Made by a program: the position numbers and the translations under genes
Shown here: piece after piece, positions 10,480 through 22,277 of the stretch
Layout: the number at the start of each line of letters is the position of its first letter
Position numbering within the stretch: the stretch's first letter is position 1
NCBI GenBank assembly: GCA_011503125.2
Contig: WWBZ02000010.1
Location: forward strand, 930,001 to 994,000
Direction of reading: 5' to 3'
DNA: 64,000 bases
Source: Botryosphaeria dothidea
Lineage: Eukaryota; Ascomycota; Dothideomycetes; Botryosphaeriales; Botryosphaeriaceae
Notes under the pieces: generated by a model
What the model saw: only the letters and a program-made list of their open reading frames with translations
What the model was told of the DNA's origin: nothing
The model's database searches: none

Positions 10480-13400
10480 CTCGGCTCCGGCCGGGCTAAA
10501 CCGCTTAACCTTTTATCCACCTATAGTCTCCGCTCGGTTCCCTAGAGCTCTTGTCGGTCCTTCTGTTTTAGATACGTGTCTAGCGCTGCTGTGTCCTGTA
10601 GTGCTGATGCCGGTTCCCATATTGGCCTTGTATACCCTTCCTATTTGACTTGATACTAGAGTTAGCGGCTCCTTTGTCCTGGTTTCCTTGCCATTCGTTC
10701 ATCTAGGATTCCCTCCACCCTCTATTCGTCTTAACTATCTACCTAAACCGGTAGTAGTTAATAGTCGTCCTATACTTAGCTTAGTAAAGGGTCTATTCCC
10801 GCTGGCCGGAGTAGGTCCACGTTAAAGACGTTGTGCACCGCTCCGGGGATATCCAACTTATAGCTATGGGATCCAACTACCTCGATAACGGTGAACTTAG
10901 CTACCTTATTATCGAGCTTCTTGCTTAGTCTATCCGTCCTTAGGTTCTTTAGGTATAGCTAGACCTTATCACCTACCTTGTACGTAGGGGATAGGTTCCT
11001 TTGCCGGTTAGCCTGCCGTTCCTATTCCTGCTGTATATCCGCCATTGCCATTTATACCTAGTCCGTTACCTCTTTGATCTTTGCCACGATTACATCGGCT
11101 CTTACTACTAGGGAGTCCCTTTAGAGGTTACTAGGTTGGATATCTTCGGATAGCTCTAGAGGCTCGAGATAGTACCCGTGGGAAAGAAAGAACGGGCTTG
11201 CCTGCGTCGTAGTTAAGGTTCTTCCGTTAAGAGCCAACTAGACTACCGGTAACCGGTCCGCCTAGTCTTATTAATAGTACTCCACGAATAGCGCGAGCTT
11301 CCTTTCTACTTTAGTGTTCATCCTTTCCGTTAATCCGTCCGTTTAAGGATGGTAGGCCGTTGAGATGCGCCTCTTAATCTTAAGTAGTTAATAGATACGT
11401 TACTAGAGAAGGCTAACGAACTACGTTCCCCTATTAGATAATATTGCTATTAGGACTCCGTGGTTCCGGTAGAAGCATATAATAAAGAGCCTTGTAATAG
11501 TTTCCGTCTTAGTATTCGGGCAGGCCTTAAGGATTACTCCTTTCCCTAGCCTATTAGTAATTACTATAAGCATCTCGCATCCGTTGCTTAATAGTAGGGG
11601 CCCAACAAAGTTAATAGAGATCTCTCTCTATTGACGACTTAGTACTAGTAACGGTTTAAGTAACCCTTACTTCCGATTCCTCTAGACCTTAGTCCTTCTA
11701 TAGACGTTATAGTTCCTATAAAACCTCCGGATATCGTTAACGAATCCTAGCTAGAAGAAGTGCCTTGCTACGAGGGAGGTAGTTTAAACGCGTCCGGGGT
11801 GTGCCGAGAGAGGAGAGTTATGCATCTCTTAGATAATCCTTATTCGTAGTAGCTCGGAGTCCGGTACCCATCTCCTTTCCCTAAAGAGGAGGTTTCCTTA
11901 ATAGTCTAGTGAACACTCCGCGATCGAGATCTTAAACTTAGTTATAAACTCTAGTGGGAAGGTCCTTTCTCTTCGTTGTACTACTTCCCGGAGTTGCCTT
12001 AACACTTAGTCCTACTAGAGTACCTCTTACTATTAATCCTCTAGGAAAGGGGGTTCTCGTACTTATTATCCTGGTCGTGCTTATCGAGGTTTGATTACCA
12101 TAGCTTCTTCAGATAGAAGTAAATCTTCATTACTCCATTCTTATTCTTTAGGGTCCTCTAGTAATCTAGTATTAAGGACTAATCTATAGGGCATTGACTG
12201 GAGTAATTAAGCCGTTCTTTATTTAAGTCTCTCGTCTATATCCGTTATAGGCAAGTCTTGGTCCCTTCTTATCAATGCGTCGGCCAGTCCGTTAGTCCTT
12301 CCTAGGGTATATTCGATAATAAAGGAAAAGCGGCTAAGTTCCCTCCACCATCGAATCTGCCTCTCGGAAAGTCTCCTCGCCGTAGTAAAGTACTCTAGAT
12401 TCTTATGGTCGGTGAGGATCTTAAACTAGTATAGTCCCCTTAGCTCGGCATCCCACTGGCGTAGGCACTTGACTACTACGAGTAGTTCCTTGTCGTAGAT
12501 CGGGTAGTTGCATTCCGCGGGTAGGTTCTTCTTCGAAAAGAACGCTACGGGACGTAGGAAACCGTCGTTATCGTACTGTTGAAGCACTCCTCCTATATAG
12601 TATCCTAAGGAGTCCGTGGCGAGGATCGTCTCCCTCTCCGGGTCGAATTATATAAGGACCGGTGCCGTGATGAAAGCCTTTTTTAATTTTCTAAACGCGA
12701 GCTCGGTTTCCTAGTTCTACTAGAAGGGTACGTTCTTCCTCGTAAGTAATACTAGAGGGGCTACTAGGTTAGAAAAGCCCTTAATAAAACGCCGATAGAA
12801 GTTCGTAAAACCGAGGAAACCGAGTACTCCTTTTGCCGTGGTTGGAGCATTCTACTCTTAAATTGCCTTAGTCTTTTCCGGGTCCATACGGATGCCTTTG
12901 CCTGCTTCGATAATATACCCTAGATACTTAGTCGACTAGACTTCGAATTTACATTTCTTTAGGTCAAGTTATAGACCTATAGCATCCAGTTTCTCTAAGA
13001 CCTTATTAACCTTTTCCCGGTGCGCTCGGCGGGATCCATCCGTAAAGATTAAGATGTTATCTACGTACGCGGAGACAAAGTCATCGAGGAAGTCCTTTAG
13101 GGTCTAATTAATATACCGTTGGAAGGTGCTTGGGGCGTTTGCCAGTCCAAAGGGCGTCACCAGCCATTCGAAGAGTCCGAATCGAGTCCGGAATGCCGTT
13201 AACTATTCGCTCCCTTCGGCAATTCGTATCCGGTAGAAGGCAGTAGTCACATCTAGCTTTGTAAACTATCTCGCCTTACTAATTCTATTAAGAGTCTCTT
13301 GGATAAGTGGCAAGGGGTAGCGGTCCTTTTTCGTAATCCGGTTAAGTGCCCGATAGTCGCAGCAGAAGCGTAGATCTCCGCCTAGTTTCTTAACAAATAG

Positions 13401-13560
13401 TACGGGAGCAGCGGCCGGGGAATTACTTACCCGGATAAACCCCTTATCGAGTAGTTCGTTAAGAGTCTTCCTAAGTACTAGAAGCTCGTTACGGGACATG
13501 TTGTATAGGGGTCCCTATGGGGCGTCCGGTGTTTTGCCGTTGCTATCCTTTTCTAATTCG
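10480..13560 (-). pseudogene. Gypsy-1 pol: RT, RNase H, integrase, chromodomain (degenerate)
   Basis: The reverse transcriptase start is clear at 13266-13499: [20 protein letters not shown], then a [12 protein letters not shown] block typical of Gypsy RT. RNase H and integrase follow at about 12500-11000 with many stops. The chromodomain near 10500-10700 reads YQVK*EGYTRPIWEPASAL, matching the YxVKWxGY...WEP signature with one Trp codon changed to TAG. It is too damaged to be active. The same domain order is seen in better condition in Gypsy-2 (62004-64000). Confidence 0.85.
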
Positions 13561-14269
13561 ATTTGGTGGTTAATTCCAGGCCGGTGCGGTGGGAGTTTAT
13601 CTGCCTCCTTCTTGTCAAATAGGCGTATCTATCGAGGGTCTACCCAGCTAGGTAGCCGGGCCTAAGTATCCGTGGGGGTTTTCTCTTAAAGAGCCTTATT
13701 AATGTCCGCTAGGCTCGCTATAAAGACTTGGTACCCTTTCTTTTCTCGGTTCCTTAAGAGGTAACTAAAGGCAGAGGCTCCGATGAGCTTGCCCTAGGGG
13801 CTAGGAAGATCTATTGCTTGTTTTACCACTAGCCCTGTGTCCTTAAAGGTAATAGTCCGTTTACTTTGATCGAGTACCGCTTTTTCCTGTACCATCTATG
13901 GGCTTCCCAATATTAGGTCGCAACCGGAAAGCCTAGGCACGATATAGAAGAATATGCGCTTCTGGCAGTGGCCTCCAATGTCTACTTCAGCCTAGGCAAC
14001 CTCGTCTATTTTCTATCCTATAGGTGTAAGTCCGTCTAGTGTCCTTGGGGAGATCTTTATACGCGGGAGGTTGCAGCGTTTAGCAAAACCGTAGCTCATA
14101 ACAGCGTAGAATTCACAACTAGTATCGGCGAGAGCTTTACCGAAAGACTCTTTATTAATTATGACTAGGGTAAGGAGTGAATCTTGTTCCAGCTTGCGTT
14201 GCTGCTTGCGCCATTCGTTCCGCACTTCCTACTTTTCCTCCACTATGGGCTCCTACCTGCGATTTTCGA

Positions 14270-15480
14270 TAGGAGCTTTTAGTTTTCCGACTGCTGGGAG
14301 GAGGACTCGTCCTCCAAGTCTTCCAGTTCCGGTCCCACGTGTTCCTCCTGTTGGGTAGGCTTTGTAAGCCTTGCTGGCCTCCTTGGTGGCAGCCATGGGC
14401 ACTGGGCAACCCTATATCTAGAGTCGCCATAGCGTAGGCAACGACCCTTATCCTTGCGTTTCTGCATCTCTTATTCGTCTACCCACTTAACACGACGTCC
14501 TTGGGCGGCCCTTATAGGCCCTGTGGGTTCCTAGTCTATTTTGTCTTGCTGGGGCGTGGTCGGCTTTGGCTTGGACCCTGTCTGCCTGCCAGTGGACCCT
14601 GCCGAGCCAACCTTATTTTGACCACGCCACTAGTCTTGTTGCCAGCCCTGCTGGGGCTTCTTTCCTGTGTTCCTTAGGTTAAAGGCTTCAAGTTGGTTAC
14701 TAATACGTTTCAGCTCCGTGCAGTAGTCCTCAAAGGACTGGCTTATGCTCCTAAGGCCAATCATGCTTCGTTGGAGCTCCTGGCTAAGCCCTGCTTCCAA
14801 GTAGGCCTTAAGAATCTCGTCCGGCCAGTTGGTACCTCCCGCCTCTAACACGAGCTTGCGGAATTCGGTGAAGTACTCCATAAAGGGCTTGTTAGTTTGG
14901 CGTAGCTTATGCAGCTTACGTTAGGCCTTCTCTTGCACGTAGGGGTCGCCAAATGATAGGCGTAGCTGATCTAGTAGGCACTGAGCAGTCATGCTAGTCG
15001 TGTTGGTGCTGGCTTGTACCCAGGGCTGTAGCTGACGAGCTGCTTCGCCCCTAAGCCGATTATGAAGCATAAAAAACTTCGTAGCTTTAGTGCAACTCGT
15101 GTAGTCCACGACGAGTTTGGCTTAGGCCTGGGCAATCCAAGGCTCGAGTTCTTCTCTATTACCCGAAAACTCGGCGAGAGGGCCGAGGTTCTTCGTGGGG
15201 CCTGTCTTGGTAGGGTGGCTGGTGGGTCCTGACTCAGGGGCAGGGGGGTCCGAGGCAATTCCGGCTACCCTAGCCTCCTTTTCTCCGGCCTCCCCTAAGG
15301 GTTGTGTGGAAGGGGTTTGGGCGCCTCCCACCTTCAAGAGTTCCTCCTTCTCCTCCTTAAGCTGCATAACCTCTTAGGTAAGAGTATCCATTCGTGCCAT
15401 CATTTGTAGCAGTAACCGCTTCGTTTCTTGGTTCTCTTGAGCCTGTAGCTCTTGTCCATGCTCTTGAGGACTCATATCGA
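14270..15480 (-). pseudogene. Gypsy-1 gag-like protein with degenerate zinc knuckle
   Basis: The frame shows PLAEFSGNREELEPWIAQ, LHNRLRGEAARQLQPW, YFTEFRKLVLEAGG and LEAFNLRN, typical of fungal Gypsy Gag (retrotrans_gag) proteins. A CCHC knuckle follows at about 14400-14445, where CLRYGDSRYRVAQCP has lost its second Cys and its His (both Tyr, fitting C to T change). TAG codons occur at several Trp/Gln positions. The N-terminus contains short repeats (GITGITG) encoded by GATTCCGGT-like repeats at 15481-15530. Confidence 0.8.
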
Positions 15481-15584
15481 GTGATTCCGGTGATTCCGGT
15501 GATTCCAGTGATTCCAGTGATTCCAGTGCGCAACTGTGCCAGTGATCCGATGTCCAGTAAGTCCAATATGGGAAGTCTAGCTAA

Positions 15585-15768
15585 TGTCAGGGCTCAACCT
15601 CAGGATAATCGCTGAAAGGTATATTGCGCTATGTACGTTAAGCTAGACTTAAGGAGAAAGAGAAGAAGTCGTAGAAGAAAGAGGAAAGTTATATACAAGA
15701 AAGGCTTGGCGTCACGTGATCTGCCGATGATCCTCTGAGGCTTGATCCTGAGGCTTCAGACTCTAACA
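15585..15768 (-). repeat. Gypsy-1 5' LTR with likely promoter
   Basis: Pairs with 9776-9959. In the sense direction (minus) a TATATAA box occurs at 15695-15689, and about 45 nt downstream lies AAGTCTAGCT (15650-15641). The sequence right after the LTR is TTAGCTAGACTTCCC (15584-15570), whose AGCTAGACTT is the exact complement of that segment. This is the arrangement expected for a self-primed element. Confidence 0.85.
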
Positions 15769-17141
15769 TAGAGGCTGAGGTGTTTTTAAGCTTCTTTTCC
15801 CACTCTTTATAAAGCTCTTCCTTTAGCTGCATTCCGTAGAAGGCTACGCTATTTTTCGAGCTCGATATAGGTAGTCTAGTAGCTTCTTTTGCTAGTTTAT
15901 CCGCAGTTTCATTTCCAAGGATATCTTTATGTCCAGGTACCCATTCTAGAGAGATTTTGTTCCCCTTGTCCTGTAGGATTTTTGCTGCTTTTACTGCCCG
16001 GATTTATTGGTCTTAGCTAGGAGTATTAGCTAGGGTTTGTAGCCGTAAGAGTGCGGCTTAGTTATCCGCATAGACTCTTATTTCTCGGTTTTTATATCCA
16101 CGTTTACTAGCAAATTCGAGGGCATTTATAATACCTTCTAGTTCGCCGTTATAAACGAGGTAGTTAGGACCGTAGTTCCTAACTAGTTCTTATTATATTA
16201 AGTCTCGAGATTAGCTAAGGTCTAGTATTCCTATTCCTATTCCTATTCCTTTTCCGTTAGGAAGTTATAAGGCGTCGGAATATATAGATACTTAACTATT
16301 CGGGGCTTCTAGGACGGCCTTATTATATGCTTTCGATTCGGCTTCCTTCTCTAGTATAGATATCCTAACCGAATAAGGAGGGCTACCGCTCCACGGTTTA
16401 AAAAGAAAGGGGTCTATCTCTTCTATCTCCTTAGGGATTTTAGAGTATATTCCCCTTATTCTTTCTATCTATATAGGGGGTATACCACCAAAGTTTCGGT
16501 TAGGTTCTCTCTCTATTTCGCAGCGGATTAAATATTTCTTTTCGAGCTATCTTATTCTAAACGTATACTTTTTTAGAATATCGTCTAGACGGAGCTCGGA
16601 GGGTAGAATTGCCGTCTCTAATTCTAAAGGAATAATAGGAGTAGTTTTAAAAACTCCTAGAATCTTCCGTAGAGCAAGGTTTTAGAGTAGTATATATTAG
16701 CGTTTAAACTGTACCTGATTTTTCTAGAAGATTTAATAGCTATAATCGGCTACGCTGGTAATATAGGCTATATATAGCTGTCTAACCGCGTAGGGGGATA
16801 AACCCCGTTCGATATTAGCTAGTCTAGAGAGGCGTTAGAAGGCTAAACGGGCTTAGCTAACTCTTATAGAGACGTGCTCCTTAAAAGTTAGTTTTAAGTC
16901 GAAGAAGATCCCTAGCCAACGGACGAGTTTTTAAGGTTCTACTATATTACCGTCTAGTAAAATAATAGAGGTTTAGCTAGCCTCTTTGTTGTTAGAGAAG
17001 TATAGAAGTTTAGTCTTTAAAAGATCGAATTCTACCCCGTTCTCTTAGCCCCGCTTATAGAGCTATTTTACCTCTTCCTCTAATAGACGTTTATTACGTT
17101 TATAGCTAGAAGAACTAGCTACTAGAGTAATATCGTCTATA
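15769..17141 (-). mobile_element. LINE-B, 3' half (RNase H and end of RT)
   Basis: The minus strand encodes an RNase H domain near 15780-16180 (YNGELEGIINALEFA, VYADN*AALLRLQT, WVPGHKDILGNETADKLAKE). Upstream on the same strand is the C-terminal part of a reverse transcriptase that begins with IDDITLVASSS at the right edge, next to the LINE-A insertion. The rest of the RT is at 22278 onward. The element ends abruptly at the Gypsy-1 LTR and lacks its own 3' tail here. Trp and Gln codons are frequently TAG. Confidence 0.85.
17128..17141. repeat. 14-bp target-site duplication of LINE-A copy 1 (left)
   Basis: TAATATCGTCTATA, repeated at 22278-22291, flanks LINE-A copy 1 inside LINE-B. The duplicated target lies in the LINE-B YIDD motif. 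Confidence 0.85.
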
Positions 17142-17145
17142 AAAC

Positions 17146-18690
17146 ATAACCACACCAAAAAATCGACCCCAAGCTACGGCGCCGGGAGAGGGCCCTAGGG
17201 ACTCTCCTAGGCTTCGCGAGTCCCAAAACAGTACTTAAGACAACTGCAGCCGCGAAGTGGTTAATATAGAGGATACAGGAAGAGGCGAACAGCCTCCCCC
17301 AGTGACTACCTCTACCCAGCCCTAATACACCCCCAAGAAACCGCAGAGCACCTAGTACAGCGTAGAATACGTTAAGAGAGCCTCAAAAACAGCAGACACC
17401 CTCCTCTAAGCCCTACAAACATCCGCTAGCCTCCCTTTAGTCCTCTCCAGCCAGGTAAAAAATTTTCTCGACATTGCCAAGACAATCTTCCAGGATTATA
17501 TTACTATCTGCCAGGAGGCAACCACCAAGGAGCCAGGCCTTAAGGACATCCTCAAAGAGGTCCAACAGGTCCAAAAGACAGTCAACCGTATCCAGGCTAC
17601 CTCTACACCCACACCTAACACTCGTAGCTAGGCACAAATTACAGCCCAAGCAGCCCCGAAGCCCCCTACCCCCCCAGCCACCACTAAACTTACCCTCCAC
17701 TTCCCAGAGACAGCAAATAGACAAGAAATAGCCAAGCTCTTAAATAAGGCAATCATTAGAAAGATCCAGGTAGGAAAAAGCTAGGCGTGCAAGAAAGTAC
17801 TTACTGCTAAGAAGCTCCCCAATAGAGACGTTAGGATCTTTATACCGGATAAAGCAACCAGAACAGCCCTTCTCTAGGACTAGGAATAGACTACAGGACT
17901 AGAAAAAGAAGTCAGGCCTAACCAGCAGCTATACTCAGTGCTAGTACACAACGTCCCTCGAGAAGGAATCGACACCACAGACCCCTAAGCCATCCAAACC
18001 ATCCAGGAGCAGAACCTATCTCTACACCCAGGACTACGTATCAGCAAGCTGGCCTGGCTAAAGAGGAAGCTCCCAGAGGGGAAAACTCACTCGGCTATTA
18101 TCCTCAGCACCACAAACCCCGAAACCGCTAACCAGATCATTGATAAGGGGCTTATTATTAACTTTGCTATCCATATAGCGCAGTACTATAACGCAGCCTT
18201 TACAGTAACCCAGTATTTCAAGTGCCAGGCCTACGGTTATATCACCAACCATTATAAAAAGGAGGAAAAGTGCGGATAGTACAGCAAGGCACATAATACT
18301 AGGAACTGCCCTAAGGAAAGCATATAGTACGCAAACTACTCTTAAAGGCATACAGCCTAGAGCAACTCCTGCCCAGCACGCAGAGCCTGCTATGCTAAGG
18401 CCGCCCAGGCCCGCCTAGCAGCACCAGAAAGGCACCGGGAAGGACCCCTAATAACCAAAACATAGGCTTAAACTAACTAGTTAACCGTTAGACTAAGGAA
18501 GAGGATTAGGGAGGAGGAGCCGGTCAAGAGGGGACTAGGCAGGCCAAGAGACTTAAGCCGCCCCCCGCCTTCTAACCAAATGAGGTTCACCGGACTTAAT
18601 AGCTTATAACACGCCTTAGAGGAGCCCGCGGGAACTCCCTCCTCACAGCCTACACCACTAGCCCCCTCGCAGCCGGACCTAGAGATAGAA
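17146..18690 (+). pseudogene. LINE-A copy 1 ORF1 (zinc-knuckle nucleic-acid binding protein)
   Basis: The frame starts at ATA 17146 (ATG in the other copy) and stays open in one phase to beyond 18310. N-terminal sequence is Pro/Gln-rich, followed by a helical stretch (LDIAKTIFQDYITICQEA region, 17470-17520). A degenerate zinc knuckle lies at about 18205-18310 (FKCQAYGYITNHYKKEEKC, then a TRNCP end), where expected Cys residues appear as Tyr. ORF1 proteins of this kind coat the LINE RNA. The 3' boundary is approximate. Confidence 0.75.
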
Positions 18691-18719
18691 GGAAGTCAAT
18701 ATTAGACATAGGCTCTCTC

Positions 18720-21700
18720 TCTATTATACAGTATAACGTCCATAAGAGCAAGGACAGGGTAATGCTCCCGCTCTTCAAGGAAGTGGACCCAAAGATCCAC
18801 TATATCCTAGCTATCCAGGAACCTTGGAGGAACCCGAGGGTCAAGACAACAGCAAGACACCCTGCCTACTATACAGTTTTTCCCCAGGAGAGAGTGGCAA
18901 GAACCTGCTTCTTTATAAGCAAGGCCATTAGCCCCGACTCCTGGCAAGCAACAGTCCATTCACCAGATCTCATCACACTATCCCTCATTACTAGGACATA
19001 TACAATCTACATCCATAACTGCTACAATCCCCCGCCAGCCTCTCATACTAGTATAGCGCTAGAAACCCTATCTCTTCTACCGGAAGTTCTTAGAAAACTA
19101 GGAGAGCACATTCTCCTAGGGGACTTTAACCTCCACCATCCTATCTAGGGAGGTATAACCTCCCTAATACACCACACCCTAGCGGATAACCTAATTAAGA
19201 TAGCTACCGCAGCTAATCTTAACCTAGCCCTTCTAAGGGGCACTATTACTAGACGAGATAGTAGCAGCGAGAGTACTCTAGATCTTATCTTTATATCACG
19301 GTGGCTAGAGGAGAGAATCCTTAGCTGTAGAGTTAGCCAGGAGCTCGAATCATCCTCTAACCACCTACCTATCCTTACTATACTTGATTTTTCTCCTACC
19401 CCCGTAGAACTACGCCCCCTAAGGCCCTAGTAGAAGAAAGCAGACTAGAAGAGAACTAATAATATACTCTAATTAAAGCTCGAACACCTTAAAGCAGCCC
19501 CTCTTAACACTAAAGCAGACCTAGATTACTTTACTACACTACTCTAGGAGGCTATCTAAAGGATAATCCAGGAGACCATCCCAGTAGCGAGACCCTCGCC
19601 CTAGGCCTCTATATAATGGATAAAGGAGTATTCGGACCTAGTGCACTAGGCTAGAGTAGCTAGAAGGAAGTAGACGGCCATAGGGAGGGAGGAGGACTAG
19701 GTAGTATACCAAACTATTGCTAATAGCAAGAAGAGGCAGATTAGAAGAGATAGAATAAAAGCATAGCGCAGAATAGTAGCTAAGATTACTTCGGACCCAT
19801 CTACACTCTGGAAGCTCTTAAAGTAGGCAAGAATAAGGGCACTGGAACCTCCAGCCCCACCTCAGTTCCCACCCCTCCAGGGAGCAGATAAATAACTATA
19901 TTACGACAACCAGTCCAAGGCAGAAATCCTTACCAACTAGTTCTTCTCACCTCCCAGGGCCACCGACCTCTCAGATCTAGATAGGTGTATATACCCAGTG
20001 CCAGTAGAGATTCCCCAAGACCTTACTAAAGAGCAGGTCCTCCACACCATTAAGAAGCTTCCCCTAGACAAGGCACCAGGCCCAGATAAGATCACCAACA
20101 GGTTCCTAAAGCAATGCGCTAAGACACTAAGGGGACCCCTCACCAGGCTCTTCCAGGGATGCCTCGTACTTAGATACCACCCTAGGTAGTTTAAAAGCTC
20201 TATTACCGTAGTCCTTAGGAAACCATAGAGGGACGACTATACTAAAGCCAAGTTATTTAGGCCGATTGCTTTACTTAATACGCTAGGGAAGCTACTTAAG
20301 AGGATTATAGCAGATAGAATCTCCCAGGCTACTAAAGCATACGGCCTACTCCTTAATATATAGATAGGAGCTAGGAGAAATAGATCCGCAGTAGTAGCTC
20401 TTGACCTGCTTATAGAACAGATCTATACTATCTAGGCACAAGACCCAGGGCTAGTGGCTTCAGTCCTTAGCCTGGATATCTCGGGAGCATATAACCACGT
20501 ATCTTATAGAAGGCTTCTCTACAATATAAGGATGGCAAAACTCCTAGAATGGGTAGAAAGATTCACCCGATCCTTTCTACAGGACCGTACCACTCAGCTA
20601 TCCTTCGGAGACTTTACCAGTCTACTAATCTAGACCTTAACCGGGATTCCCTAGGGATCCTCACTATCGCCGATACTCTACCTATTCTTTATATCTAACC
20701 TACTTACACAGCTACGCAGGGGCAATACCTTCCCCCTTAGATTCGTCGATAATACTAATATCCTAACCTTTAGTAGATCTATAGAATAGAACTATAGGAC
20801 ACTAGAGGGAGTATATTAAATTTGCGAGCACTGGGTAGCTACCCACGGGTCAGCTTTCTCGCCCGACAAGTATCACCTCATTTATTTTATAAGGAAACTA
20901 AGGAGATTTAATATGGTAGTAGGGATCCGTATCCCTGGATTTACTGGATGCCTAGAGCCTATAATTAAGATTCTAGGAGTCTACGTAGACAACAAGCTTA
21001 GATAGGGACCCTATATTAGGGAAATAGGAGCTAAGGTAATCAAACAGTGCACATCTCTCTCTAGACTCGCGGCGTCTACCTGGGGAGCCTTATTTACTAA
21101 AGCCCGTCATATCTATGCGGCCGTAGTAAGGCTAGTCCTCACCTACGGCTATAGGGTATAGTATACCCTAGAGGGAATCCCAGGGTAGAGAAAAACAACT
21201 ATCTAGCTACTAAAGAAGATCTAAAACTAGTGCCTACGTACTATCTTAGGGGCGTATAAGTTAACCAGTATATAAACCTTAGAGTATAAGACAGGGATTC
21301 CCCTACTCTTACTACACCTAGACGAACTAGTACTAGCCTAGGCTATTAGAGCTAGGGATAGCCTAGTCGCGACAGTAGTAGAGGAAACTTGCCAGAGTAT
21401 TAAATAGATAGCTCGGGCTACTCTAAGTACTAGAGGCGCTACTAGCCCTGCTAGAAGAACTCTACTTAGAAAAAAGGCAAACTTACTCCTCAACTACTAC
21501 CCCTCTACCTACTAGAGTCTCCCGGAGCGAACGAAGCTACGTATAGTATATAGGAACAAGTGGAAGGAGAGATGGATAAAGTCTACTAGCTAGGGAAGAC
21601 AAGATAAGCTAGTAGCCCAAAGCATATAGTGGAACCTAAAAATTAGATAAATCCACAGCGAACTATCTAAGCCACAGAGCACACTCGCCATCCTACTACG

Positions 21701-22100
21701 TATAGAGTATATTAGACTAGAGGACTTCCTCTTAAGGCGCAAGGTGCCAGGGCACCCTAGTCCTGCCTATCTATGCGGCTAGCATAGATAAACCCTAAAG
21801 CATATCCTCCTCTTCTACCCCCACTTCCAATAGGGTAGGGCATAGATACTCTAAAGGGCAGGGACCATAGACTACTACTCCCTCCTCTTAATAAAGAAGG
21901 GGATTAAAGTAGTAACAGACTAGTTCTTACGCCTAGGGCTGCTTAAGCAATTTAGCCTAGCAAGGGAACTAATATAGGAAGATAACCAGGAAGAGGAACT
22001 AGGAGGACAACTAGGACCACCAGGACTACTAGGACCCGGACAACTACGAGGATAAGGACTAAAGAGATAGGTCTAGCAGGTAAATATAGGGCTGCTATAG
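18720..22100 (+). pseudogene. LINE-A copy 1 ORF2 (endonuclease-reverse transcriptase)
   Basis: A single phase is kept from 18720 to about 22100. Apurinic-type endonuclease motifs: IQYNVHKSK, QEPWRNPRVK, HILLGDFNLHHPI (about 19110-19145), STLDLIF, SNHLPI. Reverse transcriptase motifs: APGPDKITNRFLKQC (20070), FRPIALLNTLGKLLKRII, LDISGAYNHVSYRRL, GIP*GSSLSPILYLFF (20640), FVDNTNIL (20742). The catalytic FVDD has become FVDN and the GIPQGS Gln is TAG. A Cys/His motif near 21760-21800 (CG*HR*TLKH) resembles the usual Tad-type C-terminal finger. Not functional. Confidence 0.9.
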
Positions 22101-22277
22101 CAGCCGCTACTAGTAAGAAGGAAAAACAAGAACTAGTATAGGATAGCATGCCTAGAGAGAGAGGAGGGGTTTTTGCTAGGCGAAAAGGTTTTCCCCCTCG
22201 TGTAAAATAACTATAGATAGCCAGCCCCGCATAGACCCGTAAGGGAACTATATCGGGAAGAAATGAATTTATCTATC

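Larger units (their letters stand above)
9776..15768 (-). mobile_element. Gypsy-1, chromodomain LTR retrotransposon, nearly full length, RIP-decayed
   Basis: Two 184-bp direct repeats, each starting TGTCAGGGCTC and ending CTAACA, bound a 6.0-kb element. On the minus strand, in order: gag-like protein, protease/RT/RNase H, integrase and a C-terminal chromodomain. A polypurine tract (GGGAGGAGGAGGGGGGGG) precedes the 3' LTR at 9960-9985. Numerous TAG and TAA codons interrupt the frames. No matching target duplication is visible: the left flank is LINE-A and the right flank is LINE-B, so the element has rearranged or one flank was lost. Chromodomain Gypsy elements belong to the chromovirus clade and insert through integrase. 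Confidence 0.9.
17142..22277 (+). mobile_element. LINE-A copy 1, full-length Tad-like non-LTR retrotransposon
   Basis: 5.1 kb bounded by a 14-bp target-site duplication and inserted in LINE-B. It has two frames: a zinc-knuckle ORF1 and an endonuclease-reverse transcriptase ORF2, then a (TAGA)n-type 3' tail. The 5' and 3' ends agree with copy 2 (45877-51024, minus). Frames are intact in length but carry dozens of stops, almost all TAG. The ORF1 start codon is ATA here and ATG in copy 2, a TpG to TpA change. Confidence 0.92.

Noticed and set aside
15481..15530. Short GATTCC(G/A)GT repeats as a possible CRISPR-like array
   Set aside because: Units are 9-10 bp without spacers and lie in the Gypsy-1 gag coding region.
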